A program made the position numbers and the translations under genes. The notes below the pieces were generated by a model. The model did no database searches. It worked only from the letters and a program-made list of their open reading frames with translations, and was not told the DNA's origin. DNA of 11,557 nucleotides. Source: Gammaproteobacteria bacterium (lineage in GTDB: Bacteria; Pseudomonadota; Gammaproteobacteria; Pseudomonadales; Pseudohongiellaceae). The number at the start of each line of letters is the position of its first letter. The stretch's first letter is position 1. The stretch is from NCBI GenBank assembly GCA_003556835.1, contig PWQG01000428.1, forward strand, positions 1 through 11,557, in the 5' to 3' direction. Shown in pieces: positions 6,696 to 11,557 of the stretch.

Positions 6696-7403
6696 ATGAC
6701 GTCGTTTCATCCCGATTCACGCTTCCTCACTGATTTTGCGGCGGGAACGCTGCCGGTGTCACAGGCTCTGTGCGTTTCCGCACACCTGCATTTCTGCGGT
6801 AAGTGCCGGATGCGGGTACAGCGTCTGACCGATGTCGGCTGCGAGCTGTTTACCAGCCTGGAGCCGGAGGCGCCGGATCCCGATGTCGAGCAGGCGAGCT
6901 TCGAGGCGATCATGCAGCGTATTGACGCGGGCGAGTCCGAACCGGAAACGGAGGCGGTGGCCAAGCCGTCGACGCCGGTTGCCGAAGACGCGTTTGTGGC
7001 CCGGCTGCCATCTGCACTGCAGAAACTGGTCGGACCGGGGCTGGCCCGGATGAGCTGGGCGCAATTCGGCAAGTCCTTGCGGATCGCTCCCCTGGATATC
7101 GGTGATGCGCAGCGGGAAACGGCACTCTACGATATCAGTGCCGGCGGCCGTATGCCCGAGCATGAGCACCGTGGTGAAGAGATCACCGTTCTGCTCAAGG
7201 GCAGCTTTTCCGATGCCGATGGCAAGTACAGCCAGGGGGATTTTGTGGTGCGCAATGTCGGAGAAGCCCACCAGCCCACCGCGAGTCAAGATACCGACTG
7301 TATCTGCCTGGTGTCCGTGGAGCGGCCGGTTCGCGCCTGTTCAATCTGGTACCGATTGCTCGAACCCCTGGTACGTTATCGACTGGCACGCACCGCGAAC
7401 TGA
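6696..7403 (+). CDS. chrR: ChrR family anti-sigma factor (zinc-binding, cupin domain)
   Basis: This 235-residue protein has both halves of ChrR. The N-terminal zinc anti-sigma domain carries H5, H30, C34 and C37 (HxxxCxxC), which hold the structural zinc and bind the sigma factor. The C-terminal cupin domain carries H156, H158 and E162 (HxHxxxE) and H192, with the same internal spacing as the second zinc site of R. sphaeroides ChrR (H141, H143, E147, H177). The downstream pair C202/C204 matches C187/C189 there. All known sensing residues are therefore kept. In R. sphaeroides, ChrR holds RpoE inactive and releases it in response to singlet oxygen and some peroxides. The middle stretch (about 55-100) is acidic, Pro-rich and probably a linker. 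The ATG at 6696 has AGCAGG seven bases upstream; a TTG at 6669 overlapping the sigma gene is less likely. It lies 16 bases after the sigma gene, in one operon. Confidence 0.93.
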   Translation: MTSFHPDSRFLTDFAAGTLPVSQALCVSAHLHFCGKCRMRVQRLTDVGCELFTSLEPEAPDPDVEQASFEAIMQRIDAGESEPETEAVAKPSTPVAEDAFVARLPSALQKLVGPGLARMSWAQFGKSLRIAPLDIGDAQRETALYDISAGGRMPEHEHRGEEITVLLKGSFSDADGKYSQGDFVVRNVGEAHQPTASQDTDCICLVSVERPVRACSIWYRLLEPLVRYRLARTAN

Positions 7404-7414
7404 TCCCTTGCTGC

Positions 7415-7438
7415 CCGGCGGCCTGTCTCGGCCGCCGG
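7415..7438 (+). terminator. GC-rich hairpin after chrR, possible terminator
   Basis: Two perfectly complementary 9-base arms (7415-7423 and 7430-7438, CCGGCGGCC with GGCCGCCGG) enclose a 6-base loop, 11 bases after the chrR stop. The stem is very stable but is followed by mixed sequence (AGTTCAGTTCC) instead of a T run. It may stop transcription weakly or protect the 3' end of the sigma/chrR message. Confidence 0.55.
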
Positions 7439-7450
7439 AGTTCAGTTCCA

Positions 7451-7480
7451 TTCGCATATCCTGATTCTCGAGTGCATAAT
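7451..7480 (+). promoter_or_regulatory. Candidate housekeeping promoter for nudF
   Basis: TTCGCA (7451-7456) and CATAAT (7475-7480) are spaced by 18 bases and match the sigma-70 consensus at 4/6 and 5/6 positions. They lie between the hairpin after chrR and the nudF start. A transcript beginning near 7487 would have a leader of about 30 bases. The rest of the gap (7404-7516) holds nothing else I can identify. Confidence 0.4.
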
Positions 7481-7516
7481 GACCGGTCTTTCCTGATCCC
7501 GGAGAGGAGCCCGTGC

Positions 7517-8191
7517 ATGTCAGATGATCCCATATCCCGGTATTCCGATCAGCCTCTGTTCGAGCGGGGGGATGCCGAGTTGTTGGACCGAGAGCGGATG
7601 TTTGACGGGTTTTTTGCTGTGGATCGCCTGCGGCTGCGGCATCGACTGTTTCGTGGCGGGAAGAGTGATGCACTGCATCGCGAAGTGTTCCTGCGCCCGC
7701 CGGCGGTTGGCGTGCTGTTGCTTGACCCGACGAGGCGTGAACTTGTGCTGGTGGAGCAATTCCGGGTGGGTGCTTTTGCCGCAGAGCCATCACTTGCCAG
7801 GCCCTCTGGTGACAGCCCCTGGTTGCTGGAACTGGTGGCCGGATTGATTGAGTCTGGCGAGACTCCAGAGGATGTTGCCCGACGGGAAGCGCGGGAAGAG
7901 GCAGATTGTGCTATACAGGAGCTGTGGCCCATTCATGAATATTACAGCAGCCCGGGTGGCAGCAACGAGCGGATACATCTTTTCTGCGGTACGGTGGATG
8001 CCAGTGTCGCAGGCGGTGTCCACGGCTGTGATCAGGAGCACGAGGACATACGTGTGGTCTGTCTGAATCTGGAGCAGGCTCGGCGGGCAATGCAGTCCGG
8101 GCAGCTGAACAATGCCATGACGTTGTTGGCCGTGCAGTGGCTGTTCCTGAATGAAGACTCGATTTTTTCCGGCAGTGGCCGATGCCTGTAA
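7517..8191 (+). CDS. nudF: ADP-ribose pyrophosphatase (Nudix hydrolase)
   Basis: This 224-residue cytoplasmic enzyme hydrolyses ADP-ribose to AMP and ribose 5-phosphate, keeping free ADP-ribose low. The Nudix box runs from G109 to about C131: G109, E115, then REAREE (123-128) with the metal-binding glutamates. The usual Gly of the REUxEExGU motif is Asp130 here. The upstream LVLVEQFRVGAF (77-87) and downstream YYSSPGGSNERIHLFCG (142-158) are typical of the ADP-ribose sub-family. Length and order agree with E. coli NudF. The ATG at 7517 follows the purine-rich GGAGAGGAG at 7501-7509. An in-frame start at 7472 would place the start inside the candidate promoter and lacks a good site. As in E. 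coli, it heads a run with yqiB and cpdA. Confidence 0.93.
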   Translation: MSDDPISRYSDQPLFERGDAELLDRERMFDGFFAVDRLRLRHRLFRGGKSDALHREVFLRPPAVGVLLLDPTRRELVLVEQFRVGAFAAEPSLARPSGDSPWLLELVAGLIESGETPEDVARREAREEADCAIQELWPIHEYYSSPGGSNERIHLFCGTVDASVAGGVHGCDQEHEDIRVVCLNLEQARRAMQSGQLNNAMTLLAVQWLFLNEDSIFSGSGRCL

Positions 8192-8208
8192 GGGAGAAGT
8201 ACGCGAAC

Positions 8209-8751
8209 GTGAAACACAGAACAAAAGGCTATCGTCTGGACCTGCCACGCTACATGGCCGAATGCGATGCGAATTATATCCGTTTGTGCCAATTGATACC
8301 CGAACTGAAAGCGCTCAGCGAGGTGTCGGCGGCGCGTATTGGCGCCCGGATGCAGGAGGCGGTGCCGGGTAGTGTGCTGGTGGACGGCAGCTGGGCATTT
8401 CGTATCAGTGCGCCGGGTGGCTCAGGCAGCGAGCTGGTTGTGAGCCTGCAATTGCTCGAGGTCTTTCCGTATACCGCGACTGTGGAGCTGTCTGCGCATT
8501 ACGGATTCGGTGATTGGCATCGAACGCCCGTGATTGGTATCCGGGTCTATCATGACGCAGCCACGGCGGAGGTGGTTAGTTATCAGGGACGACGTGGTTT
8601 TGAACCGCGCTATGCCACACCCAACAGGAACATGTATCATCAGGACGAAAAGAAGCAGATCAATGAATTTCTGGGCGAGTGGCTGACAATCTGTCTCTCT
8701 GCCGGAGCCAGCATGGAGTCGCCGGAGATTCTTCAGGCCAGCTGTCCCTGA
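8209..8751 (+). CDS. yqiB: DUF1249 family protein, YqiB-like
   Basis: The DUF1249 signature is clear: YRLDLPRYMAECDANYIRLCQLIPEL near the N-terminus, TVELSAHYGF in the middle, and YATPNRNMYHQDEKKQINEFLGEWLTICLSAG near the C-terminus. The function of the family is unknown; in E. coli yqiB likewise sits between nudF and cpdA. No signal peptide or membrane segment is visible. The start is uncertain. The GTG at 8209 has GGGAGAAG nine bases upstream and gives 180 residues with the conserved block starting at about residue 8. The ATG at 8182 gives 189 residues and overlaps the nudF stop by 10 bases, but has no clear ribosome-binding site. The mature size is somewhat larger than the roughly 140 residues of E. 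coli YqiB. Confidence 0.87.
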   Translation: MKHRTKGYRLDLPRYMAECDANYIRLCQLIPELKALSEVSAARIGARMQEAVPGSVLVDGSWAFRISAPGGSGSELVVSLQLLEVFPYTATVELSAHYGFGDWHRTPVIGIRVYHDAATAEVVSYQGRRGFEPRYATPNRNMYHQDEKKQINEFLGEWLTICLSAGASMESPEILQASCP

Positions 8752-8805
8752 TGCAGCTGGGTACAAGCGTCCCCGTCACGGGGGGCCGCAACAAGAGATT
8801 ATGGT

Positions 8806-9624
8806 ATGGCCGGACAGCCAGCAGGCAAGGTGCTGCGGATCGTGCAGATCACGGATACCCATCTGTACGGGAAGCCGGACGCGCGCCTGCTTGAACTCAA
8901 TACCCGGGAAAGCCTCGACCGGGTGCTCGACCTCGTCTCGGAGCGGGAGGCGACGTTCGAACTGGTCCTGGCCACCGGTGATATTGCCCAGGATGCCAGT
9001 GAGGAGGCCTATCATCATTTTGCCGATGCCATTCAGCGCTTCGGGCGTCCGTTCTACTGGATTCCCGGTAACCACGATCGGGCTTCGGTCATGCGGCGCC
9101 TTGAGCGCCATTCCGCCGCGCTGGAAAAGCGCATAAGGCTTGGCAACTGGCAGATCTTGATGCTCGACAGCAGTGTGCCTGGCGAGGTCCATGGTCGCCT
9201 GAAGAGTTCGGAGCTGGAGTGGCTCGAACAGATGCTGGTTGAAGCCGATGCAGATGAAACGGTGCAGCACAGCCTGGTCTGTCTGCACCACAATCCGCAT
9301 CCCGGCACGGCCGACTGGATGCAGGGGATCGGCCTGCATGAGGCTGAGCGTCTGCTCGAGGTGCTTGATCGCCATACGAGCGTGCGGGCCGTACTCTACG
9401 GTCATATTCACCAGGAGCTGGATTTCGAGCACAACGGTATCCGTTATCTCTGCTCCCCCTCCACCTGTATCCAGTTCAAGCCTGGTGTTACCGATTTCAC
9501 CCTGGACGATCGGGCGCCCGCCTATCGCTGGCTTGAACTGGGAGCCGACGGCACTATCGAATCGGCGGTTGAGCGGGTTCCCGACTACGACCTCGAGGTC
9601 GATTTCAATTCGGAAGGCTACTGA
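8806..9624 (+). CDS. cpdA: 3',5'-cyclic AMP phosphodiesterase (calcineurin-like)
   Basis: This 272-residue class III cyclic nucleotide phosphodiesterase should convert cAMP to 5'-AMP and so lower CRP-dependent signalling. All metallophosphoesterase motifs are present in order: D17-x-H19 (ITDTHLYG), GD58-59 (LATGDIAQD), GNHD (88-91), HHNPHP (161-166) and GHIHQE (199-204), enough for a two-metal site. The length is close to E. coli CpdA. The ATG at 8806 has AAGAG about eight bases upstream; an ATG five bases earlier is in another frame. The gene lies 54 bases after yqiB, with a short CCCCG/CGGGG hairpin at 8771-8783 between them, and is probably co-transcribed with nudF and yqiB. Confidence 0.94.
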   Translation: MAGQPAGKVLRIVQITDTHLYGKPDARLLELNTRESLDRVLDLVSEREATFELVLATGDIAQDASEEAYHHFADAIQRFGRPFYWIPGNHDRASVMRRLERHSAALEKRIRLGNWQILMLDSSVPGEVHGRLKSSELEWLEQMLVEADADETVQHSLVCLHHNPHPGTADWMQGIGLHEAERLLEVLDRHTSVRAVLYGHIHQELDFEHNGIRYLCSPSTCIQFKPGVTDFTLDDRAPAYRWLELGADGTIESAVERVPDYDLEVDFNSEGY

Positions 9625-9635
9625 ACCGGCTCGCA

Positions 9636-9665
9636 CTGACACCCGCCACCGGGTCTGGTTATAAT
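9636..9665 (+). promoter_or_regulatory. Strong sigma-70 promoter candidate for parE
   Basis: CTGACA (9636-9641) and a perfect TATAAT (9660-9665) are separated by 18 bases. They lie between the cpdA stop and the parE start. The expected transcript start is near 9672, giving a leader of about 38 bases that contains the parE ribosome-binding site AAGGAT (9695-9700). This would let parE be expressed independently of the genes upstream. Confidence 0.7.
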
Positions 9666-9709
9666 CCGGTCCGTCACTTCCGCGCATCAATGACAAGGAT
9701 CGACCCTGC

Positions 9710-11557
9710 ATGACTGAGCAATACACCGCCGATGCCATCGAGGTATTGACCGGCCTGGATCCGGTACGCCGCCGCCCGGGCATGTACACCGACACCACCC
9801 GACCCAATCATCTGGTACAGGAAGTGCTCGACAACAGCGTCGATGAAGCCCTGGCCGGACATGCCCGTGAAGTGGTGCTGACCCTGGAGAAGGATGGCTT
9901 CATCGAGGTGAGCGACGATGGTCGCGGCATGCCGGTCGACATCCATCCGGAGCACGGTGTCAGCGGGGTGGAACTGATCCTCTGCCGCCTGCATGCCGGT
10001 GGCAAGTTTTCCAACAAGAACTACCAGTTCTCCGGTGGCCTGCACGGGGTCGGGGTGTCGGTGGTCAATGCCCTGTCCCATCATCTGGAAGTTGATATCC
10101 GCCGCGACGGCAAGCGCTGGCAGATGCGCTTCGCGAACGGCGAGAAAGTCAGCGAACTGGAAGAGGTGGGTACGGTTGGCAAACGTAATACCGGCACTAC
10201 GCTGCGATTCCTGCCGGATGAAAAATACTTCGACTCGCCCCGTGTCTCCATCTCCCGACTCAAGCATGTGCTGCGAGCCAAGGCCGTGCTGTGTTCGGGA
10301 CTGCGGCTGCGCTTCATCGACAAGGTCAACAGTGAAGACAAGTCACAGAGCGAGGAGTGGTATTTCGAGGACGGGCTGACCGACTACCTGCTGCAGTCCA
10401 CACAGGGCTGGCCGGTGCTGCCGGAAGATCCCTTCACCGGCTCCCTGGCTGGTAGTGACGAGGCCGTGGACTGGGCAGTACAGTGGCTGCCCGAAGGCGG
10501 AGAGGTGACGGCCGAGAGCTACGTCAACCTGATCCCCACCACCCAGGGCGGCACCCATGTCAACGGCTTGCGCACCGGTCTGCTTGATGCCATGCGTGAG
10601 TTCTGCGAATTCCGCAACCTGTTGCCGCGCGGACTGAAGCTGACACCGGACGACATCTGGGAGCGTTGTTCCCATGTCATCTCCCTGAAGATGTCCGACC
10701 CGCAGTTTTCCGGCCAGACCAAGGAACGCCTGTCCTCGCGTCAGAGTGCAGTGTTTGTCTCCGGTGTGGTCAAGGATGCCTTCAGTCTATGGCTCAACCA
10801 GCACACGAGCGAAGCCGAGACCCTGGCGGAACTGTGCATCAATCACGCCCAGCGTCGCATGAAGGCCAGTCGCAAGGTAGCACGCAAAAAGGTGACATCC
10901 GGCCCGGCATTGCCCGGAAAATTGGCCGATTGTTCCACCAATGATGTGATGGCCGGTGAGCTGTTCCTGGTGGAGGGTGATTCGGCCGGCGGTTCGGCCA
11001 AGCAGGCCCGCGACCGCGAGACCCAGGCGATCATGCCGCTACGGGGCAAGATCCTCAACACCTGGGAAGTGGACCCGTCGGAAATCCTGGCCTCCCAGGA
11101 AGTGCACGATATCGCCGTGGCCCTTGGGGTCGATCCGGGCTCCGAGGATCTGGAGGGGTTGCGCTATGGCAAGATCTGTATCCTGGCGGATGCGGACTCT
11201 GACGGCCTGCATATTGCCACACTGCTCTGCGCCCTGTTTCTGCGCCACTTCCCGGCCCTGGTGAATGCGGGTCGGATCTATGTGGCCATGCCGCCGCTGT
11301 ACCGCATCGATGTCGGCAAGGAAGTCCACTACGCCCTGGACGAAGACGAGAAGGACGGCATACTCGACCGTATCCAGGCCGAGAAGAAAAAAGGCAAGAT
11401 CAATGTGCAGCGCTTCAAGGGCCTGGGGGAAATGAATCCCCTGCAACTGCGGGAAACCACCATGAATCGCGACACCCGCAGGCTGGTGCAGTTGAACTTC
11501 ACCGATGATGTCAGTGAAGAACACCGGCACACCTTCGAATCCATGGACCCCCTGCTG
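9710..11557 (+). CDS. parE: DNA topoisomerase IV subunit B (3' partial)
   Basis: The first 616 codons are present and the frame is open to the last base. E. coli ParE has 630 residues, so only a short tail should be missing. The protein supplies the ATPase and metal-binding TOPRIM parts of topoisomerase IV, which with ParC separates linked daughter chromosomes. The GHKL ATPase begins with EVLDNSVDEA (38-47, ATP/Mg residues E38 and N42), followed by DDGRGMP (69-75) and the GGLHGVGVSVVNAL lid. QTKERLSS marks the transducer end. The TOPRIM domain has LVEGDSAGG and LADADSDGLHI, and near the end QRFKGLGEMNP. ILADADSDGLHIATLLCALF is the ParE form, not the GyrB form, which settles the paralogue. The ATG at 9710 has AAGGAT nine bases upstream. 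yqiA, which precedes parE in E. coli, is absent. Confidence 0.96.
   Translation, partial: MTEQYTADAIEVLTGLDPVRRRPGMYTDTTRPNHLVQEVLDNSVDEALAGHAREVVLTLEKDGFIEVSDDGRGMPVDIHPEHGVSGVELILCRLHAGGKFSNKNYQFSGGLHGVGVSVVNALSHHLEVDIRRDGKRWQMRFANGEKVSELEEVGTVGKRNTGTTLRFLPDEKYFDSPRVSISRLKHVLRAKAVLCSGLRLRFIDKVNSEDKSQSEEWYFEDGLTDYLLQSTQGWPVLPEDPFTGSLAGSDEAVDWAVQWLPEGGEVTAESYVNLIPTTQGGTHVNGLRTGLLDAMREFCEFRNLLPRGLKLTPDDIWERCSHVISLKMSDPQFSGQTKERLSSRQSAVFVSGVVKDAFSLWLNQHTSEAETLAELCINHAQRRMKASRKVARKKVTSGPALPGKLADCSTNDVMAGELFLVEGDSAGGSAKQARDRETQAIMPLRGKILNTWEVDPSEILASQEVHDIAVALGVDPGSEDLEGLRYGKICILADADSDGLHIATLLCALFLRHFPALVNAGRIYVAMPPLYRIDVGKEVHYALDEDEKDGILDRIQAEKKKGKINVQRFKGLGEMNPLQLRETTMNRDTRRLVQLNFTDDVSEEHRHTFESMDPLL

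Noticed and set aside
7494..7499. Another TGATCC just before nudF as a further ECF promoter
   Set aside because: Eighteen bases downstream falls on the nudF start codon and has no TAA-like -10, so it could not drive nudF.
8771..8783. CCCCG/CGGGG hairpin between yqiB and cpdA as a terminator
   Set aside because: Only five base pairs with a three-base loop and no T run; it is unlikely to stop transcription inside a conserved gene run.
8776..9807. Long - strand open frame (343 codons) opposite cpdA
   Set aside because: The + strand carries a complete cpdA with all catalytic motifs and parE begins at its other end; the antisense frame has no family signature.
9674..10267. - strand open frame opposite the start of parE
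   Set aside because: The + strand frame is an intact ParE ATPase domain; the antisense frame is a shadow.

Overview
The window comes from a gammaproteobacterium with fairly high GC content. The right end carries the order nudF - yqiB - cpdA - parE, which is the order seen in enterobacteria and relatives. The other proteins (DUF2889, DUF2878, DUF1365, ChrR-type anti-sigma) are also typical of marine, halophilic or phototrophic Proteobacteria. I cannot name the genus. I see no tRNA, rRNA, CRISPR array, insertion sequence or other mobile element.

Left edge (1-1087): the C-terminal ATPase part of a sensor histidine kinase runs in from the left on the + strand. It converges with a DUF2889 gene on the - strand.

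Centre (1168-7403): this is a membrane-lipid stress locus built around an ECF sigma factor and its zinc-dependent ChrR-type anti-sigma factor (+ strand). Divergent from them is a six-gene operon on the - strand, in transcription order: SnoaL/NTF2-like protein, short-chain dehydrogenase, DUF1365 protein, cyclopropane-fatty-acid-synthase-like methyltransferase, DUF2878 membrane protein, and an unrecognised exported protein. From the dehydrogenase onward every junction is a 4-base start/stop overlap, so the last five genes should be translationally coupled. The sigma/anti-sigma pair and the operon diverge from one intergenic region. In it I find two back-to-back copies of TGATCC-N18-TA(A/G), the pattern described for the RpoE/ChrR (ECF11) singlet-oxygen regulon of Rhodobacter sphaeroides. 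The simplest reading is that ChrR releases the sigma factor under singlet oxygen or peroxide stress, and the sigma factor then transcribes its own gene and the lipid-modification operon.

Right side (7517-11557): a housekeeping cluster on the + strand encodes ADP-ribose pyrophosphatase (nudF), a DUF1249 protein (yqiB), cyclic AMP phosphodiesterase (cpdA) and topoisomerase IV subunit B (parE, cut by the window end about 14 residues short of the usual length). The esterase gene yqiA, which lies between cpdA and parE in E. coli, is absent. A strong promoter candidate sits in its place in front of parE.

Most interesting points: the paired divergent promoters; the exported protein of unknown function that ends the stress operon; the methyltransferase with Ala where cyclopropane synthases have Cys; and the absence of the FAD-dependent oxidoreductase that usually accompanies this gene set.
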